From positions 96,565 through 160,564 of the forward strand of contig CACGNN010000003.1 of the NCBI GenBank assembly GCA_902574355.1: 64,000 bases of DNA, read 5' to 3'. This DNA is from an uncultured SAR86 cluster bacterium (GTDB lineage Bacteria > Pseudomonadota > Gammaproteobacteria > Magnimaribacterales > Magnimaribacteraceae). The position numbers and the translations under genes were made by a program. The notes beneath the pieces are model-generated. The model saw only the letters and a list, made by a program, of their open reading frames with translations, had not been told where the DNA came from and ran no database searches. Positions 23,674-33,370 of the stretch are shown here, piece after piece. Each line of letters starts with the position of its first letter. The first letter of the stretch is position 1.

Positions 23674-26592
23674 TTACATTTTTAGCCTAAAATCTAAGTA
23701 GTAATTTCTTCCATAGTCTTGATGAGCATCAGCAAAGAATCCATAGAATCTATCTGCAAGAGGAGCTCTTTCATCATCTATATTTTTGACTGCTAATTTT
23801 ATCCTTGCCTCATTATCTCCAATATCAAAATTATAATATACAGAAGCATTTACAGTCCTCATTGACGGAATTACATACCTTGTCCCATCTGATCTCGTCT
23901 CACTATTCTGATAAAAATCACCTTTTTTCAGGCTAGAAATTTGAGCACCCCAATCACCGTATCTGTAGTTAAGTTTCATACTAGTTTTCTTGACATAGTT
24001 GCCATCAAGCCCAGCTAAATCACCAAATCCTGACAAAGTAATATTGAAAGGTATCTGTCCGCTTTGCTGTGCCGCAACCAATTTTGCATACTCAGCAGTC
24101 GGTTCTTGAGTAAATTCATCTGTTTCAGAATAATTGATAGATAATTTAAAGCTACCAAGATCAGTATCAAGATCATAGTACAGACCAATATCCTCTCCTG
24201 ATATTGTTCTAGTTGCAGCGTTTGCATAAGGATCTCTAACTATTAGAGCCTCTCCCACCGGACATATTCCAGCATTAGCGAAGGCAGCTAGTTCGTCTGC
24301 ATCATAAGAAGAAGAATCATCTCTTGATACATTTGGATTGTTATAAGCATCACAATTATTTGGGCCGTAATTAATGAGATTTATTAAATCATTAACAACT
24401 TGATTTGATCTACCCAAGAGGACGATAGTATTTTCTTTTTCTATTTCCCATGAGTCATAAGTTAGCATCAGCCCATCAATAATTTCAGGAGTCCAAACAA
24501 TTCCTAAAGAGTAATTATCTGATTCTTCAGGTTTTAGATCTGGATTACCTATTCTAAAGCTTTGCAGTTGATATCTGTCATCTAATGCGAAATCATTGCT
24601 TCCACCGATATATTCTCCTACAGCATCATCCACATTTCCGTAACGTGTAACATACAGTTGATTTTTCTGTATTAGATTAGGAACTCTAAATGAGGTAGAG
24701 AAGGAGCCTCTTAGAGAAACATTCTCAGAGATGTCCCATCCTAAAGCTAGTTTCCCAACAGTAGATGAATCTGTATCATCTGGATCTTCATGACGCAGTG
24801 CAATTTGAGATTCTATATTTTCTGATAAAGGGATTATAAATTCCGCAAAAATTGAATTAGTTTCTCTTTCACCTTTTGTATCAGCAGTTGGACTTGATCC
24901 CAATACATCACCTATGAATGGGAACGTAAGACCTGTAACAGTTGATGTGAATCTAGTAGTTCCATCTAACCTTGGATCTCTGTCATCAGAATATTCCTCT
25001 TTCCTATATTCATATCCAATTAACATTGCGACAGGACCTGCCGGCATGCTGAATATCTCAGGGTTGGATGCTTTAAAGTCAAAAGAATTTAACTCACTAG
25101 TATCATTTCTGAAAACATCTATTATTGCTGGAGCTAATGCAGTTTTTACATCAGATGAGAAAATGTTTATCGCATTAGATGTTGAGTCCGCTAAGCCAGC
25201 TTCTAGCAAGCTATTGGAAAGCCTATTTTGCGTAAAGTCTTCAGATTCAGCTTTCGAACTTAATATAGCTGTTTCCCAATCCCAACCTGAATCTGTCGTT
25301 CCTCTTAAACCAATAAGAAAACGAGATGTCTCTTTTTCAACATTTATGATTCTTGGTCCGATGTCAGGTCTCCAGTTATCAATTCTTATATTTTTATTAG
25401 AACTACTATTATCAGCATTTATACCCAGCAAATTTGTATAGTAATATTCTGGACCTATATTCAATAAAGCTGTTGAAAAGTCTCCAGCCGGTTCTTTCAA
25501 TCTTCTGTAATCCGAATTGTATTGACCTAGTTCAGCAAAAAGCTCGTTACCATTTTCAAGTTCATGATTTATAAAAATAAAAGTATTATCTCTTTCTAGT
25601 TCTCCTCTGTAGTCTCTGAACTGACCTGGATTGATGTAGTATTCTCCGTTAGCTAAAGAAGTTGTATCAACACCTAAACAAGTTCCGTATCCTGTATCTA
25701 TAGAATCAGATCTTGAACATCTTGGGTCTGTTGAAGGCATTATCTGAATCTCACCCCTGCTGTCACTGTAGTCAGTTGTTCCTCTAAGATCTAATTGAGC
25801 CCACTTTCCCGAATATCTATTATTGAATGAGCTATCGTTAGCCCATAGAGAATCAGATGGTATCCATTTTCTGTGATCTGAGTCACCCCATCTTGGATCT
25901 TCAGATGCGGCTATAGAATCTCTATCATAAAAATCAAACATGACTGATATGTTTGTTCGTCCTTCATTTAAATCTGCTCCATATTTAATTTGAACCCTCT
26001 CATCATTAGCATCAAAATGATCATAGCCATTACCTCTGAAAGATACTTCAAAGCCAGTATAGTCGGTATCCAGAACATTATTTACTACACCAGCTACAGC
26101 ATCAGCTCCATAGATAGCGGAAGCTCCATCTTTTAATAGCTCAACTCTATCAAGAGCATTTGAAGGTATTAAGTTAGAGTTCACTGACATCGTTGGTACG
26201 AAGTCACCACCTAGTAGTTCAGTTTGATAACCTGCATTATTTACAAGTCTCCTACCATTCAAAAGAACAAGTGTGTTTCCAACACCCATATTTCTCAGAT
26301 TGTATGCACCTACGTCTCCTCGAGCGGAATTTACCCCACCAGAATCGGACTCAGCTTCAGTAAAGTAGTTTAAGCCTTGTTCTGCTATATTTTCCATAAG
26401 CTCTGTTCCGTCTTCTGGACCAATTGCATCAATATCATCGGATGAAAGAATAGTTACAGGCAAGACACCTGTAATCTTTGCTCCTTTTATCTGAGAACCA
26501 GTTACTACTACTTCTTCAACTTCTTCTTCAGATAAAAGCAATCCGACGGAATTGAGAAGCCCCATCAACACTATAAAAGTTATTTTTTTCAT
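23674..26592 (-). CDS. TonB-dependent receptor 1
   Basis: The protein of 972 residues has a signal peptide (MKKITFIVLMGLLNSVGLLL) and a TonB-box-like region EEVEEVVVTGSQIKG. A plug domain follows (GVGNTLVLLNGRRLVN, DRVELLKDGASAIYGADAVAGVVN in its core VELLKDGASAIYG), then a long beta-barrel with many alternating strands. It is an outer-membrane active importer; substrate unknown, and no cobalamin or siderophore genes are adjacent. A longer frame begins at TTG 26604, but that region contains the GGGGGA Shine-Dalgarno, so ATG 26592 is the start. Confidence 0.94.
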   Translation of the reverse strand: MKKITFIVLMGLLNSVGLLLSEEEVEEVVVTGSQIKGAKITGVLPVTILSSDDIDAIGPEDGTELMENIAEQGLNYFTEAESDSGGVNSARGDVGAYNLRNMGVGNTLVLLNGRRLVNNAGYQTELLGGDFVPTMSVNSNLIPSNALDRVELLKDGASAIYGADAVAGVVNNVLDTDYTGFEVSFRGNGYDHFDANDERVQIKYGADLNEGRTNISVMFDFYDRDSIAASEDPRWGDSDHRKWIPSDSLWANDSSFNNRYSGKWAQLDLRGTTDYSDSRGEIQIMPSTDPRCSRSDSIDTGYGTCLGVDTTSLANGEYYINPGQFRDYRGELERDNTFIFINHELENGNELFAELGQYNSDYRRLKEPAGDFSTALLNIGPEYYYTNLLGINADNSSSNKNIRIDNWRPDIGPRIINVEKETSRFLIGLRGTTDSGWDWETAILSSKAESEDFTQNRLSNSLLEAGLADSTSNAINIFSSDVKTALAPAIIDVFRNDTSELNSFDFKASNPEIFSMPAGPVAMLIGYEYRKEEYSDDRDPRLDGTTRFTSTVTGLTFPFIGDVLGSSPTADTKGERETNSIFAEFIIPLSENIESQIALRHEDPDDTDSSTVGKLALGWDISENVSLRGSFSTSFRVPNLIQKNQLYVTRYGNVDDAVGEYIGGSNDFALDDRYQLQSFRIGNPDLKPEESDNYSLGIVWTPEIIDGLMLTYDSWEIEKENTIVLLGRSNQVVNDLINLINYGPNNCDAYNNPNVSRDDSSSYDADELAAFANAGICPVGEALIVRDPYANAATRTISGEDIGLYYDLDTDLGSFKLSINYSETDEFTQEPTAEYAKLVAAQQSGQIPFNITLSGFGDLAGLDGNYVKKTSMKLNYRYGDWGAQISSLKKGDFYQNSETRSDGTRYVIPSMRTVNASVYYNFDIGDNEARIKLAVKNIDDERAPLADRFYGFFADAHQDYGRNYYLDFRLKM

Positions 26593-26683
26593 AATTTCCC
26601 CCAAAATAGACTAAGCGCATGCTCAATTTAATGAAACTTCACTCAAAAGTCACTAAAAGTTGTATAGAATAAAACCTTAAGTT

Positions 26684-27580
26684 ATGGAAAAAAAATACAT
26701 ACTATCCATGGACGGAGGAGGTGTAAGAACTTTAGCTTCTATAACCTTTTTAAAGAGGCTTGAGATTGCATTAAAAACAAGAATTGCAGATAAGTTTGAC
26801 TACTTCATAGGGACATCTGCAGGAGCTGTTTCCTGTTTAGCTTTAGCTGTTAATGAAGCAAAAGTTATTGATTTAGAGGATATTTGGGCGCCAAGAAATA
26901 TAAACAAAACTATGAGCAACTCTTCATGGGAAAGTAAATTTGGATTACTTCAAGGAAGACCTAAATACGACAATGTAGGTAAACTTTTTGTCCTAAAGAA
27001 ATATTTCGGTAAAAGCATCATGATGGATGCAAAAAAACCTGTAGCAGTAACAAGTTATGACATAGAAAAACGTAAACCTGTTCTAATAAGATCTTATTTT
27101 GAAGAGGATAGTCAAATTAAAATTATTGATGCGGCAAATGCTACCAGTGCCGCTCCAATCTATTTTCCAACAGCAAAAGTAGAAGATAGATACTTGATAG
27201 ATGGAGCTATTGTAGCTAATAATCCAGTCCTTCATGGTTATGCTGAAGCTGTAAAATTATTTCCAAATACCGAACTGAAAGTTTTAAGTGTGGGAACAGG
27301 TCTTAGCAAAAGACCCTTAAAAGGTGAAGCTTCTCAAAACTGGGGAGTTGTTGGATGGATGATGCATGATTTATTTGGTCTAATGGTTGAAAGTAGCCTC
27401 GACCATGAATTAGCAGGGGATTTGATTGGAAAAAATTATTTGAGAGTAAATTCTCCTTTAGGAACGGTTAATAGAAGATTAGATGATAAAAGAGAAGCAA
27501 ATATTAAAAAAATAGTCGCAATGGGTGAATCTTGGTGGGAAGAGTTTGGAACAAAGGCAGTGAATTTGCTTACCTCGTGA
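26684..27580 (+). CDS. Patatin-like phospholipase
   Basis: The 298-residue protein has the patatin motifs in order: oxyanion-hole DGGGVR near residue 8, nucleophile elbow GTSAG with serine near 45, and the catalytic aspartate in LIDGAIVANNP near residue 173. Patatins hydrolyse lipid acyl esters. There is no signal peptide, so it is likely cytoplasmic or membrane-associated. The last four bases (GTGA) overlap the start of the next gene, an M48 lipoprotein, indicating coupled translation. Confidence 0.92.
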   Translation: MEKKYILSMDGGGVRTLASITFLKRLEIALKTRIADKFDYFIGTSAGAVSCLALAVNEAKVIDLEDIWAPRNINKTMSNSSWESKFGLLQGRPKYDNVGKLFVLKKYFGKSIMMDAKKPVAVTSYDIEKRKPVLIRSYFEEDSQIKIIDAANATSAAPIYFPTAKVEDRYLIDGAIVANNPVLHGYAEAVKLFPNTELKVLSVGTGLSKRPLKGEASQNWGVVGWMMHDLFGLMVESSLDHELAGDLIGKNYLRVNSPLGTVNRRLDDKREANIKKIVAMGESWWEEFGTKAVNLLTS

Positions 27581-29004
27581 AAATTTATCTTTTATCATTA
27601 TTCCTCATTTTTTCTCTCGTGAGTTGTGCGGTAAATCCTGTAACAGGCAAGCAGGATTTTGTAATGATTAGTGAGGAACAAGAGATTCAGATGGGTAGAG
27701 AATACAATTCTCAAATACTCAAAATGAATCCAATTTATCAAGATCAAGAGCTTCAGGAATATGTTCAGTCAATCGGAGAATCTCTTGCCTTGAAGAGTCA
27801 TAGACCAAACCTCATTTATAGATTCACTGTACTGGATAGTCCTGACATCAATGCTTTTGCATTGCCTGGAGGTTACATATATATCAATCGTGGATTGATG
27901 AGTTACTTTTCTAAAGAAGAAGAATTGGCAGCTGTTTTAGGTCATGAAATCGGTCATGTCACTGCAAGACATAGTGTCAGACAATATTCACAATCTCAAT
28001 TAATGGGCATTCTTTCAGCAGCTATTGAGATTAACTCCGGTAGAACGGCAGGCAATATCGCGAATTTGGCTTCAGGAGCACTTCTTTCAGGTTATGGAAG
28101 AGAGATGGAATTAGAAGCTGACGATTTAGGAGCTCAATATATCTATCAGGATGGATATTCTCCTCAAGGTATGTACGACGTGCTATCAGTGCTCAAAGAT
28201 CAAGAAACTTACTCTAAGAAGATAGCTGAGCAAAGAGGACAAGAACCAAGAAGCTATCACGGAGTTTTTGCAAGCCATCCGTCAAATGATCTTCGTCTTC
28301 AAGAGGTTTTAGATAATGTGAGTAATACTTTTCAAAAAGGAAATGAAAAAACTAAAGACATCTATCTTGAAAAGATAGAAGGTATGGTATTTGGTGATTC
28401 GGAACAATCCGGCATTAGGAGAGGTAATAAGTTTTATCATGGCCCTTTAAATCTTTTCATGTCCTCTCCTGAATCTTGGGAAATTATCAATACACCCAAT
28501 CAACTTATTTTTCTGTCTCCTCTTGGTGAAGCAGTTTTGCAGATGACCCTTGAAGATGTAAATTTTAAAGAGTCTCCAGAAAGTTATTTGAGACGTTTCG
28601 CCTCAAATACGTATGACGATATGAGCTTAAATGTGAACGGATTTGAAGGATTCACTGCCAAGACTTATAGGAACGGAAAAGAAACTAGGATGGCAGTATT
28701 ATTTAAGGATGATCAAGCTTACCAATTTTTAGCTTACTCAAAAAATGATTTTTCTAATATCTCACAATTTGATACAGAGTTTCTCGATATTATAAATTCC
28801 TTTAGGAATCTAGTGGCAGAAGAGCGAGTTCTAGCTAAGCCACTAAGACTGAACATTTATAAAGTCAAAGAAGGAGATAGTTATAAATCTCTTGCATCAA
28901 AGAGTAGTATAAATATCAATGCGGAAGACCAGTTGCGTCTCATCAATGGCGATTATCCTGACAAAACTCTTAAAGCTGGAAGATTAATTAAGATTGTTCA
29001 ATAA
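27577..29004 (+). CDS. M48 family metalloprotease lipoprotein with C-terminal LysM-like domain (BepA-like)
   Basis: Starting at GTG 27577, the protein (475 residues) has a lipoprotein signal ending in LVSC, so it should be an outer-membrane or periplasmic lipoprotein. The M48 domain contains HEIGH in AVLGHEIGHVTARHS and a distal ELEADDLGAQY with the third zinc ligand. The C-terminal segment YKVKEGDSYKSLASKS...RLINGDYP is LysM-like, where BepA/YfgC carries TPR repeats. The role is probably quality control of outer-membrane proteins. A frame extending upstream to 27532 is rejected because it would hide the lipobox. Confidence 0.9.
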   Translation: MKIYLLSLFLIFSLVSCAVNPVTGKQDFVMISEEQEIQMGREYNSQILKMNPIYQDQELQEYVQSIGESLALKSHRPNLIYRFTVLDSPDINAFALPGGYIYINRGLMSYFSKEEELAAVLGHEIGHVTARHSVRQYSQSQLMGILSAAIEINSGRTAGNIANLASGALLSGYGREMELEADDLGAQYIYQDGYSPQGMYDVLSVLKDQETYSKKIAEQRGQEPRSYHGVFASHPSNDLRLQEVLDNVSNTFQKGNEKTKDIYLEKIEGMVFGDSEQSGIRRGNKFYHGPLNLFMSSPESWEIINTPNQLIFLSPLGEAVLQMTLEDVNFKESPESYLRRFASNTYDDMSLNVNGFEGFTAKTYRNGKETRMAVLFKDDQAYQFLAYSKNDFSNISQFDTEFLDIINSFRNLVAEERVLAKPLRLNIYKVKEGDSYKSLASKSSININAEDQLRLINGDYPDKTLKAGRLIKIVQ

Positions 29005-29005
29005 A

Positions 29006-29764
29006 CTAAAGAGGATTTATCAGATGACCGCCATCTACAGGGATTATAGAACCCGTCATAAAAGATGAAGCCTCACTTGATAAAAGTAATAATACCCCAT
29101 CAAGATCCGACTCTAGGCCCAATCTATTCATAGGTATATTTTTGATATAGTTTTGTCCATCAGTCGTAGCAAAAAAATCATCATTTATTTCAGTTAAAAT
29201 GTAACCTGGAGCAATTGCATTTACTCTAACTTTAGATCTCGCTAATTCTAAAGCCATGCTTTTCGTTAATTGAACTAAACCCGCCTTAGCGGTTGCATAA
29301 CTGGCAAGATTGAAGCCTACTCTTAGACCAAGAATTGAAGCAATATTAATAATACTGCCTCCTTTATTATCTTTAATTAAATGATCTGTGAAGTTTTTTG
29401 CAACCCTATAAGCGCCATTTAGATTAGTTTCTAGAACATAGTTCCAACTTTCCTCATCTAAATCTTTAAACCTCTTTGGGTCAGATGTCCCTGCATTGTT
29501 GATTAATATATCTGCAGAACCAATTGAAGACTCTACTTTTGAAAAGAAATTTGAGACACTTTTTTTAGAAGTTACATCTAAAGGCAGCACAAGCACTTCT
29601 CCATCAATTTCATCCTTTAGTTTTTCTAGGTTTTTCATCCTTCTTGCGCAGATAACCAAATTCGCTCCAGCTGCAGATAGTGTTTTAGCAAAGTGTTTAC
29701 CAAGACCTGAAGATGCTCCTGTAACAATTGCAGTTTTCCCATCTAAATTAAATATATCTTTCAT
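29006..29764 (-). CDS. Short-chain dehydrogenase/reductase (classical SDR)
   Basis: The 252-residue protein has all classical SDR motifs: TGASSGLGKHF, LINNAGT, catalytic serine in INIASILG, YATAK and the C-terminal VDGGHLI. It is a soluble NAD(P)-dependent oxidoreductase of the FabG/gluconate-dehydrogenase type; substrate unknown. It is the third gene of an operon with a glutamine-synthetase-like ligase and an HDAC-like amidohydrolase, 2 bases after the latter. It ends one base from the stop of the convergent M48 gene. Confidence 0.9.
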   Translation of the reverse strand: MKDIFNLDGKTAIVTGASSGLGKHFAKTLSAAGANLVICARRMKNLEKLKDEIDGEVLVLPLDVTSKKSVSNFFSKVESSIGSADILINNAGTSDPKRFKDLDEESWNYVLETNLNGAYRVAKNFTDHLIKDNKGGSIINIASILGLRVGFNLASYATAKAGLVQLTKSMALELARSKVRVNAIAPGYILTEINDDFFATTDGQNYIKNIPMNRLGLESDLDGVLLLLSSEASSFMTGSIIPVDGGHLINPL

Positions 29765-29766
29765 AA

Positions 29767-30867
29767 TTATTTTATATTTTTCAGTAACTTCTCTACTTCT
29801 TTTATCAAGCTGTCTTGATGGGGTTGAAGCTCTTGCTGGCCAAGGTTTCCGATGATTCTTTGAAACGGGTCTTCAATGCCCATATTTTCTTTAGCTAGAG
29901 TTTCGATGACTGAGTGTGCAAAGAAGGGAACAGTCGCTGCACTATAACCGCCTTCATGAGTCATTAGAATTTTTCCATTACAAACTTGGTCAGCTATTTT
30001 CATTAGCTTCTGTGTCAGAGATTTAAATCCATCACCAGTCATCATTTGTCTACCAATAGGATCACCTGCACCTCCATCAAAACCAGAGGGCACAATGATT
30101 AATTCAGGTTTATATTTTTCAATCGCCGGTATTACAATTCGATCAAACGCCGCTTCATAAGCTCCAACACCAGAACCAGGAGGTAGAGGAATATTAATAT
30201 TATAACCAGCTCCTTTTTCTTCCCCATTTTCAGAGATAAGACCAGAATTAGTTGGAAAATTTCTATCTTGATGAATAGAAATTGTTAAAGCATTAGGATC
30301 ACTATAGAAAGCAGCTTGCGTTCCGTTTCCATGATGCACATCCCAGTCAATAAAAGCTATTTTGTGTAGATCTTTGTTCTTGAGAGCATGCTTGCCGGCA
30401 ATAGCAGCATTACCAAATATACAAAATCCCATAGCTTTATTTGGCATAGCATGGTGACCAGGAGGTCTAACTAAAGCATATGCATTAGTAACCTTTTCTT
30501 CAATAACATGATCAATTGCTTCAATGATCCCTCCAACAGAAAGAAGTGCAATATCAAAACTACCAATCCCAGTTGGTGTTGTTATGCCCGCATCGATGTT
30601 TATAGAGTTATTCAGTGATTTCATATGTTCAAAATGATTTTCAGTGTGAAAAAGCAAAATTTCATCTTTAGTTGCCTTTCTTGGAGTTATTTGAAAAAGT
30701 TTTTCATAAAGGCCTGAAACTTCCATTAAGTTTTTGATCCTCCTTTTTGCATCAGGATTCTCTGAATGTTGAAAAGGCTCAACTGGAAATCCATAGGGCA
30801 CATAATCAGCATGATTCCCTGTGTCATGCCAAAGATAAAGCTCGTGAAATACTATGCCTGTTTTCAT
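29767..30867 (-). CDS. Histone-deacetylase-superfamily amidohydrolase (acetylpolyamine-type candidate)
   Basis: The 366-residue protein has the HDAC core: RPPGHHAM with the paired histidines, zinc ligands in DWDVHHGNGTQ, and a further aspartate in PSGFDGGAGDP, plus the HEGGYS segment. Bacterial members deacetylate polyamines or similar N-acetyl compounds. The neighbouring glutamine-synthetase-like gene (2 bases upstream) resembles gamma-glutamyl-polyamine ligases, so an amine or polyamine breakdown role is a reasonable inference. No membrane segment or signal peptide is seen. Confidence 0.9.
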   Translation of the reverse strand: MKTGIVFHELYLWHDTGNHADYVPYGFPVEPFQHSENPDAKRRIKNLMEVSGLYEKLFQITPRKATKDEILLFHTENHFEHMKSLNNSINIDAGITTPTGIGSFDIALLSVGGIIEAIDHVIEEKVTNAYALVRPPGHHAMPNKAMGFCIFGNAAIAGKHALKNKDLHKIAFIDWDVHHGNGTQAAFYSDPNALTISIHQDRNFPTNSGLISENGEEKGAGYNINIPLPPGSGVGAYEAAFDRIVIPAIEKYKPELIIVPSGFDGGAGDPIGRQMMTGDGFKSLTQKLMKIADQVCNGKILMTHEGGYSAATVPFFAHSVIETLAKENMGIEDPFQRIIGNLGQQELQPHQDSLIKEVEKLLKNIK

Positions 30868-30869
30868 TA

Positions 30870-32267
30870 TTATATTATTTCAAAGTATCTATCTAACTCC
30901 CATAAAGAAATCTCCTCGGAGTCAAAAAAGTTTTTATTTTTCTGGAATTCTTTAAATTCCCAAATCCTAGTGTTTGCAAAATGTTTAACAAACGTATCTC
31001 CAAAAAGATTTTTGGCTGATTCTGAATTCTTAAAAAGATTTGCTGCTTCACCTAAATTAGAAGGTACTTGATATTTTCGTTCTAGATTTAAATCATATGC
31101 GCCACCTAAAGTCTCCTCGGTAGGATCGATTTTTTCTTGAATCCCAAGAAATCCTGCTCCCAATGTAGCTGCAAGCGCAAGGTATGGATTGGAATCTGCA
31201 CCCGGCAGTCTATTTTCTATCCTTTGACTTGTTGAATCACCTTTTATGACTCTAAATGCTGTTGTTCTATTTTCAATTCCCCAAGTCATATTGATTGGAG
31301 CCCATGCTCCAGGACATAGTCTTTTATAGGAATTTACAGTCGGCGCAATCATTATAGAAAACTCTCTCATATATTTTTGTAAACCTCCTATAAAGTACTT
31401 TAGTTGCTCAGGTAGATCTTCCTGGCCAGATGCGAATAACGATTTTCCTTCCATATCTTGAAGGGAGGTATGAATATGACCAGATTGTCCAGGATACTTA
31501 TCTGACCATTTCGCCATAAAATTTGCCATAAGATCGTTTTTTTGAAATAGAACCTTAGAGAAAGTCTTGAATAAAGTTGCTTTATCGGCGGCATTTAGTG
31601 AATCATCTACAGTAATAGCTGCCTCTATCACTCCAGGTCCTGTCTCAGTATGGAGTCCCTCTAAATGCATATCCATGTCCATACATAAATTCAATAATTC
31701 ATTATAAAGTTGAGACTCAACAGAACTCCTCAGTATTGAATATCCAAACATACCTGGAGTGAAATTAACAAGGTTAGAATAATTTTTACTCCGTATAGAA
31801 TGAGGTGTTTCATTGAAAAGAAAAAATTCATATTCAAAAGCAGACTTTGATCTTATCCCTACATTTTCCATTTTTTTAATAAGTTTATTCAGTAAACCTC
31901 TGGGGCATACTTCGTCTTCGGATAATTCTGCTAGAAAGAATGGAATATTCTCTTCAAATGGATTGATCCTTCCGGATTCAGGAATAATATTTGCTTTGGC
32001 ATCAGGAAATCCTGAATGCCATCCTGTATAAAGATCATCTACTGATTCATTTTTAAGTTCATATAATTCATCACTGCTATCCCAACCAAATATTACATCG
32101 CAAAATCCAAAACCTTTTTTCGAAGATTTGATGAATTTATCTACATGCATATATTTTCCTCGCAGAATGCCATCTATATCTGTTAGTCCAACTTTGACAT
32201 ACTCTGTTTTAGAAGAATCTAAAAACTTTTTTACATCCTCTGCTGACTTTAATTTTCTAATCTTCAT
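30870..32267 (-). CDS. Glutamine synthetase family ligase (PuuA-like gamma-glutamyl-amine synthetase candidate)
   Basis: The 465-residue protein has the GS N-terminal beta-grasp (VGLTDIDGILRGKYM) and catalytic domain motifs: FEYEFFLF, ETGPGVIEAA, GQSGHIHTSL, APTVNSYKRLCPGAWAP and ENRTTAFRVI. The order fits GS-like enzymes such as PuuA or GlnA3/4 that ligate glutamate to amines rather than ammonia. It is the first gene of an operon with an HDAC-like amidohydrolase and an SDR. True nitrogen-assimilating GS is less likely because the adenylylation-site region differs and the context is catabolic. Confidence 0.85.
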   Translation of the reverse strand: MKIRKLKSAEDVKKFLDSSKTEYVKVGLTDIDGILRGKYMHVDKFIKSSKKGFGFCDVIFGWDSSDELYELKNESVDDLYTGWHSGFPDAKANIIPESGRINPFEENIPFFLAELSEDEVCPRGLLNKLIKKMENVGIRSKSAFEYEFFLFNETPHSIRSKNYSNLVNFTPGMFGYSILRSSVESQLYNELLNLCMDMDMHLEGLHTETGPGVIEAAITVDDSLNAADKATLFKTFSKVLFQKNDLMANFMAKWSDKYPGQSGHIHTSLQDMEGKSLFASGQEDLPEQLKYFIGGLQKYMREFSIMIAPTVNSYKRLCPGAWAPINMTWGIENRTTAFRVIKGDSTSQRIENRLPGADSNPYLALAATLGAGFLGIQEKIDPTEETLGGAYDLNLERKYQVPSNLGEAANLFKNSESAKNLFGDTFVKHFANTRIWEFKEFQKNKNFFDSEEISLWELDRYFEII

Positions 32268-32358
32268 GTCTCCTTCCTGATGGTTTTAGCTTAAAAAAAT
32301 ACAAACTGTTAGAATTTCTATTTGATTGTAACTTCATAAATATAATTGTTGAAAATTA

Positions 32359-33366
32359 ATGAATAGAAAAACCATTTCTGTCCTAGGAGGGGGAAGTTGG
32401 GGCACAGTATTAGCTAACCTTGCCTCATTGAATGGAAATAAAGTAACTCTGTGGATGCGAGATGAAGAAACTGCAAAAGAAATCAATCAAACTCACATTA
32501 ATAAACAATATCTGCCGAGCTTAAATCTAGGATCAAATCTCGTGGCAACCCCTCATATTGAGGAAGTATCTGATTCAGACACAATAATATTTTGTATACC
32601 AAGCGATGCTTTTAGAGAGGTATCGATACTAGCAGCAAACTTTATTCAAGAAAGTTCATTTCTTATTACTGCAACTAAAGGTGTCGAAAAAGACGGCTTC
32701 AGTTTGATGAGCAATATTCTTGAGAAATATTATCCTAAGAATCCTATAGGTGTCTTAAGTGGACCTAATCTAGCAGAAGAAATAGCCAATCATCACTTAT
32801 CTGGAACGGTCATAGCTAGCAAAGATAAAGATCTGAGAAGAGAGACTATTGAAGATTTATCAACAGATTATTTTAGAGTTTATGAGAATGATGATCCTTA
32901 TGGTGTAGAAATGGGTGGTGCATTAAAGAACATATATGCAATTGCATGCGGTATAGCTGATGGTTTAAATTCAGGAGAAAATACTATTGGTATGATCATG
33001 ACAAGAGGGTTAGGAGAAATGGGACGTTTGGCGACTGAATTAGGCGCTAATCCTCAAACTTTTTTAGGCTTGGCCGGAGTAGGAGATCTTATTACAACTT
33101 GTGCATCACCTCTAAGTAGAAATCATCAATTTGGAAAATATATTGGTGAAGGTCTATCTGTTGATGAAGCTAAACAAAAAATTGGCCAAACCATTGAAGG
33201 ATTAAAAACCTTAAGGGTTGTAAAGAACATATCAGATAAAAATCAAGTTGAGATGCCAATTGTGGATTCTCTTTACAAAATAATCTATAAAGGTGATAGT
33301 CTTGATGGATCAATTCAAAATGTCTTGGGTCAAGACATCATAAAAGATGTTGAATTTGTAAAATAA
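32359..33366 (+). CDS. gpsA: Glycerol-3-phosphate dehydrogenase [NAD(P)+]
   Basis: The 335-residue protein has the N-terminal dinucleotide motif LGGGSWGT, the lysines in TATKGVEKDG and GGALKNIYAIACG that contact substrate, and the C-terminal domain ending VDSLYKIIY. It makes sn-glycerol 3-phosphate from dihydroxyacetone phosphate for phospholipid synthesis. Length matches the family. It is followed after 4 bases by a DUF4389 membrane protein on the same strand. Confidence 0.95.
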   Translation: MNRKTISVLGGGSWGTVLANLASLNGNKVTLWMRDEETAKEINQTHINKQYLPSLNLGSNLVATPHIEEVSDSDTIIFCIPSDAFREVSILAANFIQESSFLITATKGVEKDGFSLMSNILEKYYPKNPIGVLSGPNLAEEIANHHLSGTVIASKDKDLRRETIEDLSTDYFRVYENDDPYGVEMGGALKNIYAIACGIADGLNSGENTIGMIMTRGLGEMGRLATELGANPQTFLGLAGVGDLITTCASPLSRNHQFGKYIGEGLSVDEAKQKIGQTIEGLKTLRVVKNISDKNQVEMPIVDSLYKIIYKGDSLDGSIQNVLGQDIIKDVEFVK

Positions 33367-33370
33367 AAAT

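Noticed and set aside
24914-25441. 175-codon plus-strand frame inside TonB receptor 1
   Set aside because: It lies fully antisense to a well-supported receptor, shows no protein motif and has no start signal.
26593-26604. Upstream extension of TonB receptor 1 from TTG 26604
   Set aside because: These codons are the GGGGGA ribosome binding site of ATG 26592.
27532-27576. Upstream extension of the M48 lipoprotein gene
   Set aside because: It would overlap patatin by 49 bases and bury the lipoprotein signal; GTG 27577 gives a clean signal peptide.
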